DNA of 64,000 nucleotides from Streptomyces sp. NBC_00285 (lineage in GTDB: Bacteria > Actinomycetota > Actinomycetes > Streptomycetales > Streptomycetaceae). Location: NCBI RefSeq assembly GCF_036174265.1, contig NZ_CP108055.1, positions 5,890,001 to 5,954,000 of the forward strand, written 5' to 3'. The position numbers were made by a program, and so were the translations under genes. The number at the start of each line of letters is the position of its first letter. Position 1 is the first letter of the stretch. Below the pieces are notes generated by a model. It searched no databases. It worked only from the letters and a program-made list of their open reading frames with translations, and was not told where the DNA came from. Positions 18,146 to 25,909 of the stretch are shown here, piece by piece.

Positions 18146-19351
18146 ATGACCGTATGGGACGACCTGGTCGGCCAGGAGAGGGTGAGCGAGCAGCTCGGGG
18201 CCGCTGCCCGGGACGCCGACGCCCTGGTCACCGCCGTCGTCACCGGCGCCCCGCCGCCCGAGGCGTCGAAGATGACCCATGCCTGGTTGTTCACGGGACC
18301 GCCCGGGGCCGGGCGGAACCAGACGGCGAGGGCCTTCGCCGCCGCACTGCAGTGCGTCAGCCCGGACCGGGCCCTCGGCGGAGTTCCCGGCTGCGGATTC
18401 TGCGACGGCTGTCACACGGCCCTGATCGGCACCCACGCCGACGTCTCGTCCGTCGCGGCGGTCGGCAGCCAGATCCTCGCCGACGACATGCGGGACACCG
18501 TGAGGAAGTCCTTCACCTCGCCGGCCAACGGCCGCTGGCAGATCATCCTTGTCGAGGACGCCGAGCGGCTGAACGAGAAATCGGCCAACGCGGTCCTCAA
18601 GGCCGTGGAGGAACCCGCCCCGCGGACGGTGTGGCTGCTGTGCGCCCCCTCCATCGAGGACGTCCTGCCGACGATCCGCTCCCGTTGCCGGCACCTGAAC
18701 CTGTCCACCCCTTCCGTCGACGCCGTCGCCGACATGCTCGTGCGCCGGGAGGGCATCGAACCCGCCGCCGCGATGGTCGCCGCCCGTGCCACCCAGGGCC
18801 ACGTCGACCGGGCGCGCCGTCTCGCCACCGACCCGGCCGCCCGCCAGCGCCGCGCCGCCGTGCTGAAGATGCCGCTGCGCGTCGAGGACGTCGGCGGCTG
18901 CCTCAGGGCGGCTCAGGAACTCGTCGACGCTGCGGCAGACGACGCCAAACAGCTCGCAGAGGAGAGGGACGGCAAGGAGACCGACGAGCTGAAGACGGCG
19001 ATGGGCGCCACCGAGGGCGGCCGGATGCCGCGCGGCACCGCGGGCGTGATGAAGGACCTGGAGGACAAGCAGAAGCGCCGCAGGACGCGTACCCAGCGCG
19101 ACAGCCTCGACCTGGCACTGACCGACCTCACCGGCTTCTACCGCGACGTCCTCGCCCTCCAGTTCGGTTCCCGCGTGGCGATCGCCAACGGCGACGCCGA
19201 GGACGCCCTGGAGCGACTCGCCCGCGGCAGCTCCCCGGAGAGCACACTCCGCCGCATCGAGGCGATCGGCGCCTGCCGTGAGGCCCTCGACCGCAATGTG
19301 GCCCCGCTGCTCGCGGTGGAGGCGATGGCGATGGCACTCAGAGAGGGCTGA
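18146..19351 (+). CDS. holB: DNA polymerase III delta prime subunit
   Basis: 401 aa. Clamp-loader AAA+ fold: a P-loop-like GPPGAGRNQTA in which the usual Lys is Arg, as expected for a delta prime that does not hydrolyse ATP. Zinc-binding cysteines follow in CVSPDRALGG...CGFCDGC, then the sensor region EDAERLNEKSANAVLKAVEEP and the SRC motif (IRSRCRHLNL). It works with DnaX and HolA to load the beta clamp. The gene follows tmk by 155 nt, a common bacterial pairing. ATG start with AAAGGGCGG upstream. Confidence 0.93.
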   Translation: MTVWDDLVGQERVSEQLGAAARDADALVTAVVTGAPPPEASKMTHAWLFTGPPGAGRNQTARAFAAALQCVSPDRALGGVPGCGFCDGCHTALIGTHADVSSVAAVGSQILADDMRDTVRKSFTSPANGRWQIILVEDAERLNEKSANAVLKAVEEPAPRTVWLLCAPSIEDVLPTIRSRCRHLNLSTPSVDAVADMLVRREGIEPAAAMVAARATQGHVDRARRLATDPAARQRRAAVLKMPLRVEDVGGCLRAAQELVDAAADDAKQLAEERDGKETDELKTAMGATEGGRMPRGTAGVMKDLEDKQKRRRTRTQRDSLDLALTDLTGFYRDVLALQFGSRVAIANGDAEDALERLARGSSPESTLRRIEAIGACREALDRNVAPLLAVEAMAMALREG

Positions 19352-19446
19352 GGAGCACAGGTGATCACAGGTTGACGGAGTCACTCGTACGGGCCGGATG
19401 GTTCACGGTGCGCATGTGATCCAACGCGGACAGTTAGGCTCGCTCG

Positions 19447-21108
19447 ATGCGCATCAGGCTCAACCCCCGCCGCACCAGCCGGAACCTTCCCGCCCGGCAG
19501 GCACGCACGGCCCGCACTCCTCAGGCACCCGAGGCCCATCCGCGTCAGACCCGCACAGTCCTTGCCGGCGGCGCCCTCCTCGTGATCTCCACGCTCCTTG
19601 TCTCCGCCTGCTCCCTCGGCGCGTCGACGACTTCCACCACCTCGGCCGCCGAGGTGGCGCTGACCGCGCTGCCGCGATCGACACCTGCTGCGCTCACGTC
19701 GTACTACGGGCAGAAGGCGCGCTGGCGCAGCTGCGGAGTCCCCGGCTTCGAGTGCGCCACGCTGAAGGCGCCGCTGGACTACGACAAGCCGGCCGGCGGG
19801 GACGTCCGGCTCGCCGTCTCCCGCAAGAAGGCCACCGGGCCGGGCTCGCGCCTCGGGTCGCTGTTCGTGAACCCGGGCGGACCGGGCGGCTCGGCGATCG
19901 GCTACCTCCAGGCGTACGCCGGCATCGGCTACCCGGCCGCGGTCCGGGCCCGGTACGACATGGTCGCGATCGACCCGCGCGGAGTGGGCCGCAGCGAGCC
20001 CGTCGAATGTCTCGACGGGCGGGACATGGACACGTACACCCAGACGGACAGCACCCCCGACGACGCACGCGAGACCACCGAACTCGTCGACGCCTACAAG
20101 GAGTTCGCGGAAAGCTGCGGCAAGCACTCGCCGGCGCTGCTGCGGCACGTGTCGACGATCGAGACGGCCCGGGACATGGACATCGTGCGGGCGGCACTGG
20201 GCGACACGAAGCTGAACTACGTGGGGGCGTCGTACGGGACGTTCCTCGGGGCGACGTACGCGGGGCTGTTCCCCGGTCGCGCGGGGCGGCTGGTGCTGGA
20301 CGGCGCGATGGACCCCTCGCTGCCCGCGCGCAGGATGAACCTCGACCAGACGGCGGGGTTCGAGACGGCGTTCCAGTCGTTCGCGAAGGACTGTGTCCAG
20401 CAGCCGGACTGCCCGCTCGGCACGAAGGGCACGACGCCCGCCGTGGTCGGCCGGAATCTGAAGGTGTTCTTCGGAAAGCTGGACGCACGCCCGATCCGCA
20501 CCGGCGACGCGGACGGCCGCAGGCTCGGCGAGGCCCTCGCCACCACCGGCGTGATCGCGGCGATGTACGACGAGAGCTCCTGGGCGCAACTGCGTGAGGC
20601 ACTGACGTCGGCGATGAAGGAGAAGGACGGCGCCGGGCTGCTGGTCCTCGCCGACAGCTACTACGAGCGTGATGCAGGGGGCCGTTACAGCAACCTGATG
20701 CCGGCCAACGCCGCCGTGAACTGCCTCGACCTCCCGCCCGCCTACGGCAGCCCCGAGGAGGTCGAGAAGGCCCTTCCGGCCTTCGAGGAGGCGTCCCCCG
20801 TCTTCGGCGAGGGCCTCGCCTGGGCCTCCCTCAGCTGCGCGTACTGGCCGGTCAGGGCGACGGGTGAGCCGCACCGCATCGAGGCCCGGGGCGCGGCCCC
20901 GATCGTCGTGGTCGGCACCACCCGCGACCCGGCCACCCCCTACCGCTGGGCCCGCGCCCTGGCCGCCCAGCTCTCCTCGGCCCGCCTCCTCACCTACGAG
21001 GGCGACGGCCACACCGCCTACGGCCGCGGGAGCACCTGCATCGACTCCGCGATCGACACGTATCTCCTCCGCGGAACCCCTCCCACGGACGGGAAACGCT
21101 GCTCCTAG
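19447..21108 (+). CDS. Secreted lipoprotein alpha/beta hydrolase (tripeptidyl aminopeptidase-like)
   Basis: 553 aa. A long, basic signal peptide ends in a lipobox (LVSACSLGA, Cys about 57), so the enzyme is probably anchored outside the membrane. Hydrolase fold: oxyanion strand NPGGPGGSAIGYL, nucleophile elbow GASYGT, and catalytic His in GDGHTAYGRGSTC close to the C-terminus (TAP-like C-terminal domain). This is the SlpD/SlpE/tripeptidyl-aminopeptidase family of Streptomyces, which removes N-terminal tripeptides from secreted proteins. It is the last chromosomal coding gene before the tRNA-Thr used by the integrated element. Confidence 0.9.
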   Translation: MRIRLNPRRTSRNLPARQARTARTPQAPEAHPRQTRTVLAGGALLVISTLLVSACSLGASTTSTTSAAEVALTALPRSTPAALTSYYGQKARWRSCGVPGFECATLKAPLDYDKPAGGDVRLAVSRKKATGPGSRLGSLFVNPGGPGGSAIGYLQAYAGIGYPAAVRARYDMVAIDPRGVGRSEPVECLDGRDMDTYTQTDSTPDDARETTELVDAYKEFAESCGKHSPALLRHVSTIETARDMDIVRAALGDTKLNYVGASYGTFLGATYAGLFPGRAGRLVLDGAMDPSLPARRMNLDQTAGFETAFQSFAKDCVQQPDCPLGTKGTTPAVVGRNLKVFFGKLDARPIRTGDADGRRLGEALATTGVIAAMYDESSWAQLREALTSAMKEKDGAGLLVLADSYYERDAGGRYSNLMPANAAVNCLDLPPAYGSPEEVEKALPAFEEASPVFGEGLAWASLSCAYWPVRATGEPHRIEARGAAPIVVVGTTRDPATPYRWARALAAQLSSARLLTYEGDGHTAYGRGSTCIDSAIDTYLLRGTPPTDGKRCS

Positions 21109-21216
21109 TCCTGATCACCGGACCGTCCGGGGGCGCCCCGAAGGCACGTGCGGAGCACCCCCGGAAACTGTGTAGACTTGCCGACGTTGCTGACCGCACC
21201 ATGGTGTGGACAGCGC

Positions 21217-21290
21217 GCCGCCTTAGCTCAGCTGGCCAGAGCAACGCACTCGTAATGCGTAGGTCTCGGGTTCGAATCCCGAAGGCGGCT
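21217..21290 (+). tRNA. tRNA-Thr (anticodon CGT)
   Basis: Full cloverleaf: acceptor stem GCCGCCT/AGGCGGC, D-arm with GCTCAGCTGGCCAGAGC, anticodon loop CTCGTAA (anticodon CGT at 21251-21253), and T-arm TCGGGTTCGAATCCCGA. CCA is not encoded. The 3' half, from the anticodon loop onward, lies inside the attachment repeat. By the usual mechanism the 5' part is chromosomal and the 3' part was supplied by the integrated element, which restores a working tRNA. Confidence 0.97.
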
Positions 21291-21291
21291 C
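21248..21291 (+). repeat. attL: 44-bp direct repeat in tRNA-Thr
   Basis: Runs from the anticodon loop (ACTCGTAATG...) to one base past the tRNA end and is identical to 59804-59847. Flanking bases differ (C21247 against A59803; T21292 against A59848). A second shared block of 26 bp (21303-21328) follows in the tRNA terminator. Confidence 0.96.
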
Positions 21292-21297
21292 TGTAGA

Positions 21298-21341
21298 AGC
21301 CTCAGGACTCACTCGCCGTGACCTGGGGCTTTTGCTTTTTT
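21298..21341 (+). terminator. tRNA-Thr terminator at attL (element-derived copy)
   Basis: AGCCTCAGG pairs with CCTGGGGCT (one G-T pair) across a 15-nt loop, followed by TTTGCTTTTTT. The central 26 bp is shared with the terminator at the other end of the element. The rest of the 260-nt gap to the next gene shows nothing further. Confidence 0.85.
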
Positions 21342-21551
21342 GACGATGTCGACGGAGTTCGGCGGCGCCCAGTCGGCGTGCTCGCGGTCTCAGTTCTGGT
21401 CTCAGCTGGGAGCTGGGAAGGTGACGCTTGCCGTCGCCTCCGTGGAAGGACTGACACCTTCGTGTTCGCCCGGCCTTGCGCGAGGGCCTCCTTGGAAGCG
21501 CCGCAGCGGTGACGAGCCTGCTGTCAGCCTAGTAGGGCTTCCAGTAGGCGA

Positions 21552-21761
21552 TTAGGGCTCCCGCAAACGGTCGCGGATCTCCAACACCAGCAGGGTGACG
21601 GCGATAAAGGTGCACCCCGCGGACTGGGCTGCGACCAGGATGCCGGCATGGAGCACTGCAGCCACTACACCCGCTGCAAAGCCCGCTAAGAGCCCGAGCA
21701 ACACAGCTAAGAGGACAACAAGGACCCGGTGTGCGAGCCCACCCGAGGGAGGCGGGGTCAT
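21552..21761 (-). CDS. Small membrane protein, two transmembrane helices
   Basis: 69 aa from the ATG at 21761 (MTPPPSGGLAHRVLVVLL); the frame is open a little further upstream. Two hydrophobic segments (about residues 12-33 and 37-57) are followed by a short charged C-terminus (EIRDRLREP). GAGG lies 11 nt before the start. I know no function. It is the first element gene inside attL, on the opposite side of the integrase from the element core, so it is accessory. Confidence 0.5.
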   Translation of the reverse strand: MTPPPSGGLAHRVLVVLLAVLLGLLAGFAAGVVAAVLHAGILVAAQSAGCTFIAVTLLVLEIRDRLREP

Positions 21762-21898
21762 CAGACACCTCGCCTTGAGCGGACTATCTCCGCACATCGA
21801 GGGCCCGCTCCGCTGTGGCTCTGGCGTGCGACGTGAGGCACGTTAGTATCTGTCATGAGGCTTCCTAGTTCGATTGTGTGGACGACGGTGCTTCGTGA

Positions 21899-21942
21899 GG
21901 GGAGTGCTCGGGCGATGCTTGCCGGCTAGCCGAGTACTCCCC
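21899..21942 (+). terminator. Stem-loop in AT-richer non-coding region
   Basis: A 13-bp stem (GGGGAGTGCTCGG with CCGAGTACTCCCC, one G-U pair) encloses an 18-nt loop and is followed by TTCTC. A 24-codon open frame (ATG 21854 to TAG 21928) ends inside the loop, so the structure could be an attenuator or a terminator. The surrounding gap (21762-22148) contains no other gene I can support. Confidence 0.5.
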
Positions 21943-22148
21943 TTCTCGTGGAAACGATCTCCCGCATCAATGGCTAGAAAAGACCTTGCCGCTTCGCGGG
22001 CTCATAGTAGAGTTTTGGACTTTTCTTAGTTCCCTGCCTTTCGCGGTGAGGCGCCGTGATTTGACTCCTTGGCACTGGTTGCTCGTGCCGTCATACTGAA
22101 GGCAGAAGCCTGTGCGTACTGAGGGCGCCATGGTGCAGAGTTGGGGGA

Positions 22149-22340
22149 GTGGTGACTTCTTCGGGTCCGACGACGGTGTGGCGAAAGAGTTCCGCTAGTG
22201 GTCCAGATGACAATTGTGTCGAGGTTTTGCTGGGTAGTTGTGTTTTAGTCAGGGACTCTAAAGATTCTAACGGTTTGCGCCTTTCTTTCGATTTATCTGC
22301 TTGGAATTCATTTTTGTCGCCTGTCAAGCGAAAGCTCTAG
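22149..22340 (+). CDS. DUF397 family protein
   Basis: 63 aa. It shows the DUF397 pattern WRKSSASGPDDNCVEV...VLVRDSKDSNG...L.F....W..FL. DUF397 proteins in Streptomyces accompany XRE/DUF5753 regulators (WhiJ-like and BldB-adjacent pairs) and act as small regulatory partners. The partner gene lies convergent, 10 nt away. GTG start after GGGGGAG; a second GTG follows directly. Base composition is visibly more AT-rich than its neighbours, suggesting separate acquisition. Confidence 0.85.
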   Translation: MVTSSGPTTVWRKSSASGPDDNCVEVLLGSCVLVRDSKDSNGLRLSFDLSAWNSFLSPVKRKL

Positions 22341-22350
22341 CGCGCCAGAA

Positions 22351-23223
22351 TTATGAGATGTCGGGCGGGATGGTAGCGGGCGCTGAAGCCTCTCGCCATT
22401 CGCTGAAGGGGCGTGCGTACTCGTTTTCCACCTCCCAAAAAGCCTCGATATAGTCCTCTACGCTGCGCTGTACGCCGACGATCGCCTTGTTATTGAGGAT
22501 GACGCTTCCGTCAGGGTTTTCGAGATATACCACCCTTTCTTGTTCGGCCCTGGAGAACTCGAAAATTACGTAGGGTGAACGCAGGAGCGGGTATAGTCCC
22601 CGCGCAAAGGGCACTACTCCCACTGTCACGTGATTCAGTGAGCTCGTCGACTCAATGTGGTCGAGTTGCGCCTCCATTACCGCCGGGTTTCCGACAACCC
22701 GCCGCAGGGCAGCCTCATCGATAAGGAACCGTAGTTCCGTTTCTGAAGACTCGACGAGCATGCGTTCCTGACGTTTCATTCGAAGGTCGAGCAGTTCTTC
22801 TTTTTCCTCCACGACTGATTGTTGGAGGATGGTTCGTGCGTACCCCTCGGTCTGAAGTAGGCCAGGAATGAAGAGAGCCTCGAAGTTGCGGATCACTGCT
22901 GCGGATGCCTCATATCCTAGGTAGGACTGAAATCCCTCCGACAAAAGAGACCGGTAGTCATACCACCACGGCTGCAGGCGTGCCGATTCTGCGGCCTGTT
23001 TCAACACCGCAGCATCCTCTGGGGGAAGGTTGTAATAGTTCGTCAGGGCCTTGAGGTCGGTCATGGAAATCTTGACCCGCCCTGACTCCAGGCGCATTAC
23101 TTTCGACGGGGACCACCCGGTCTCTCTCACGACGTCCAGCTGTGAGTACCCCGCCTTCTTGCGAGCTGCTTGAAGCTGCGAGCTCAGGAGTTGGCGGTAG
23201 AACATCGGATCGACATCGGACAT
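22351..23223 (-). CDS. XRE-family regulator with DUF5753 domain (WhiJ-like)
   Basis: 290 aa. The N-terminal helix-turn-helix (QLQAARKKAGYSQLDVVRETGWSPSKVMRLESG, residues about 16-50) is followed by the DUF5753 ligand-like domain (SLLSEGFQSYLGYEASA..., PGLLQTEGYARTIL). The convergent DUF397 neighbour completes the usual Streptomyces pair, which often controls development or small-molecule responses. AGGAG lies 7 nt upstream of the ATG. Codon use is less GC-biased than in the flanking genes. The 553 nt between it and the integrase (23224-23776) hold no gene I can support. Confidence 0.9.
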   Translation of the reverse strand: MSDVDPMFYRQLLSSQLQAARKKAGYSQLDVVRETGWSPSKVMRLESGRVKISMTDLKALTNYYNLPPEDAAVLKQAAESARLQPWWYDYRSLLSEGFQSYLGYEASAAVIRNFEALFIPGLLQTEGYARTILQQSVVEEKEELLDLRMKRQERMLVESSETELRFLIDEAALRRVVGNPAVMEAQLDHIESTSSLNHVTVGVVPFARGLYPLLRSPYVIFEFSRAEQERVVYLENPDGSVILNNKAIVGVQRSVEDYIEAFWEVENEYARPFSEWREASAPATIPPDIS

Positions 23224-23776
23224 GGTGATCTCCTTGTGGCGCCTCAGGTCGTTCGCAGGCCGTCGTTCTGACCTTAGGTAAGAGGACCAGAATCAGAAGG
23301 CTACGCGGATTTGTGCTACCTGTCACTATGCCTTACAGCTCTTCATGAGGGACGCTCATTCGAGAGGGGGCCATGGGGCGGAAGTGAAAAAACGAAACTT
23401 CTGAGGGGTTTTACGGAGAGGTGATCTGAAAATTCACTCGCTTGGGTGACTGTGCAGAGGGAACGCTGAAGATCTAACTCTTAAGATCGACAGATCATCT
23501 GCCGGGTTGAAGGGAACACTCGAAATCACCTTCAAGCTTCACTGCACGTAGTTGCGTGGTCTTCCTGCCGCGTCGGCGGCCGTGGTGCCGCGACGGCGGG
23601 CGGTCGGGGGAGCGGTGAAAGGATCAACCCCAGGCATGGGCGTGGACCACTCCGCCGAGGGAGCTCGTTTGGGTCCGATAGGGTTTCTTGCAGTGCTGGC
23701 GGGATTCGGCATGAACCCCGCCAGCGGCTCCATGGAGGCTTCAGTACAAACGTTGTCCTACGCAGGGTCTAAATTT

Positions 23777-25162
23777 TTAGCGCATGCGACGTCGACGGTT
23801 TGCCCGTGCCACGCGACTTCCCACTACGCCAGACTTTGTCTGAGGCGCTGTTTCCGCAGGTGGTATGAACGTGTCTCCCATACGGCGCATTGCGTCCTTC
23901 GAGAGGTGAGAGCGGCCCTTGACGTACCGTCGCGTCTGGCTGATCTGAGTATGCCGAAGGATCTCCATGATGGTGACCATGTCCACGCCCAGCTCATTCA
24001 GGATCGTGCCCGCCGTGTGACGGCTGCCGTCGTAGAGGCGGCGGTCGTCGATACCGGCCTCGGCGAGCAGCTCCTTGAACTCCTCCCAGTCGGCCCGGGG
24101 ATCGAGCGGCCGCCCGTCCGGCCGCGTGAATACGGCACCGTGTTCCGCCCACCCGTCGCCCGCGGCCTCGCGCAGCGCTTCCTGCCGTTCTTTGTGCGCG
24201 ATCAGGTACGGGATGAACGGGGGAGGGATCGGCACGGAATTGCGGCTCTTCTTCGTCTTGGGGCGCGTGAAGACGAGACCGCCGTCCTTTCGCTCGGGGC
24301 AAGCACTTGCGTGCCGAGTGCACGTCTTAGGACACGGCGCGGGGCAACCGCGCTTGTAGCCCTTGTGCGCGGCGCAGTCCGGCGGGCAGGGCTCGAATCG
24401 GTGGAGGCGTTCCCCACACGCGTGCGGGGCCTTGCAGCCGTGGCGCCAGGTGAGCCGCTGTATCTGCCACTGAGGGTGGAACATCTCGCCTTCCAGGTCG
24501 ACGTACGGCCACCGGAAGCCGAGTGCTTCCCCCTGCCGGAATCCCATTCCGACGCCAACGATCCAGCGTATCGAGGTGGGGCGTTCGGCCGCTGCTCGCA
24601 GGAACGCTTTGGCTTCCTCGATCGTGAACGGGTTCGCTTCTGTCTCGTCGACCGTGGGCGGGTCGACGAGGGTGGCGACGTTCTCGGCGATGATCCGGCG
24701 GCGGTGGGCGATTTTCAGGGCGCGGGAGAGGATGCGGTGAACCTTGAGCACGTGGGACGGAGCGTGCCCGGCATCGAGCATCTTCCGGTACATCCGTTCC
24801 AGGTGCTCGGGTGCGAGCTTGTCGAGACGGTGCTGCCCGACGCCCGGGACGATGTCGTTGCGGGTCTTGGACCAGTAGTCGTCCAGCGAGCGGGGCTTGA
24901 GTCTGAGGCTCGCGATGTCGGTCAGGTACGTCGTCATCCACTGCTCTACGGTCGGCTTGCGGCCGGCCTTCGGGGCGCGTCCCTTGTCCCTGAGCTTCTC
25001 CAAGTCGCGGACCTTGCGGCGCACTTCGGGTTCGGTCCGTGCCCGGCGGTGGCGGCGGTCGGGGCTCCCGTCGTCCTTGACGCCCATCGTGACGCGGCCA
25101 TGCCACCAGCCGTCACTGCCCTCGTAGACGGATGACTCCATGTTCGGATTGCGGGGGCTCAT
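23777..25162 (-). CDS. int: Tyrosine-type site-specific integrase
   Basis: 461 aa. AP2-like N-terminus (YEGSDGWWHGRVTMG), SAM-like core-binding domain (PTVEQWMTTYLTDIAS, about 90-165), then the catalytic domain. Visible residues: Arg in GMGFRQGEALGFRW, the second box RLYDGSRHTAGTIL, His in LRHTQ, and nucleophile Tyr in TRRYVKG. The first box-II His is not at its usual place (YDGSR rather than HDxR). A Cys-rich insertion with about ten Cys (residues about 247-300) sits between the boxes, as in several Streptomyces AICE integrases. SD AGAGGAG precedes the ATG. It mediates integration into tRNA-Thr. Confidence 0.95.
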   Translation of the reverse strand: MSPRNPNMESSVYEGSDGWWHGRVTMGVKDDGSPDRRHRRARTEPEVRRKVRDLEKLRDKGRAPKAGRKPTVEQWMTTYLTDIASLRLKPRSLDDYWSKTRNDIVPGVGQHRLDKLAPEHLERMYRKMLDAGHAPSHVLKVHRILSRALKIAHRRRIIAENVATLVDPPTVDETEANPFTIEEAKAFLRAAAERPTSIRWIVGVGMGFRQGEALGFRWPYVDLEGEMFHPQWQIQRLTWRHGCKAPHACGERLHRFEPCPPDCAAHKGYKRGCPAPCPKTCTRHASACPERKDGGLVFTRPKTKKSRNSVPIPPPFIPYLIAHKERQEALREAAGDGWAEHGAVFTRPDGRPLDPRADWEEFKELLAEAGIDDRRLYDGSRHTAGTILNELGVDMVTIMEILRHTQISQTRRYVKGRSHLSKDAMRRMGDTFIPPAETAPQTKSGVVGSRVARANRRRRMR

Positions 25163-25237
25163 GTGCTCCTCTGTGTTCCTTCATGCGGGAGGCGGCCCCG
25201 GACGTTGGTCCAGGGCCGCCTCGGGGGTGCGCGTGCT

Positions 25238-25435
25238 TTAGCTGGGCTGGGGTTCCAGGGCGTTCACGAATGCCTCAAGGTCGCTTCGGCGGATGCGGCG
25301 GGAGCGGCCTCGCTTGACGTACTTCAGGGCGCCTTCGGCCATCAGCTCGTAGACGGTCGAGCGGCCGAAGCGGAGGACTGTGGCAGCTTCCGCGGGGGTG
25401 TAGAGCAACTGGTCGGCGGGCGAGAGGGCGAGCAC
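25238..25435 (-). CDS. xis: Excisionase-like helix-turn-helix protein
   Basis: 65 aa MerR/Xis-type DNA-binding protein: LYTPAEAATVLRFGRSTVYELMAEGALKYVKRGRSRRI is the winged-helix core of AICE excisionases. GTG start with GGAGG 7 nt upstream. It is 75 nt ahead of the integrase gene on the same strand, so the two are probably transcribed together. It directs the recombinase towards excision. The iteron-like array lies just upstream and may overlap its promoter. Confidence 0.9.
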   Translation of the reverse strand: MLALSPADQLLYTPAEAATVLRFGRSTVYELMAEGALKYVKRGRSRRIRRSDLEAFVNALEPQPS

Positions 25436-25525
25436 GCGGCTACCTCCGGCTGGGGGCGGGGCCTGTGAATGGAGTTGGTTTCGAGGTCTGCTCAGAAGCT
25501 CGTGTCTGTCCGAGGCGTGGATTTC

Positions 25526-25731
25526 TGCGTCATGGCGTCATGAGCGTCACTTAGGGCTCTGAACTGTGGGTTTGCCTGTCGTAGCGGCTAGGGCGTGCGT
25601 CATGTCGGCGTCATGGGGTGCGTCACCGGATGACGCAGGTGACGCAGGATGACGCAGAGCAAACCGTCTGCGTCATGCCTGTTGCTGCAGGTCACATGCC
25701 GTTTCCCGGCTCGCGTGACGCGGATGACGCA
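25526..25731. repeat. TGACGC iteron-like array, candidate replication origin
   Basis: Twelve copies of TGACGC/GCGTCA lie in about 205 bp, in both orientations. GCGTCA-type octamers start at 25526, 25534, 25543, 25596, 25607, 25619 and 25669. TGACGC-type octamers start at 25630, 25639, 25649, 25715 and 25724. Several are spaced 8-11 nt apart. The array lies between excisionase and replication ATPase genes in a non-coding gap. It is a candidate binding site for the element's replication initiator, or a control region for xis-int. Confidence 0.75.
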
Positions 25732-25845
25732 GGGTCTTCCTTCTTAGGACAAAGAAGGGGCTGCCTTGTTGTAGTTGGGTGCGGCTCAAAGAGCAGAGAA
25801 GGAGCCGCTGCGCGGCACGTCCTTGGGGCGGCGCAGGCGCCGAAC

Positions 25846-25890
25846 AGCAAGAGGAGCACCCCCGCCCGGCGTGGTGGTGCTCTTCTTGCT
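25846..25890 (-). terminator. Terminator after replication genes
   Basis: AGCAAGAGGAGCACC pairs with GGTGCTCTTCTTGCT (15 bp, one G-U) around a 15-nt loop, 20 nt beyond the stop of the leftward replication operon. Confidence 0.75.
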
Positions 25891-25909
25891 TGTCCGGGTG
25901 AGCGTGTGG

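Noticed and set aside
23539..23776. Possible remnant gene between the XRE regulator and integrase
   Set aside because: Frames on both strands give biased, motif-free products without SD; nothing supports a gene.
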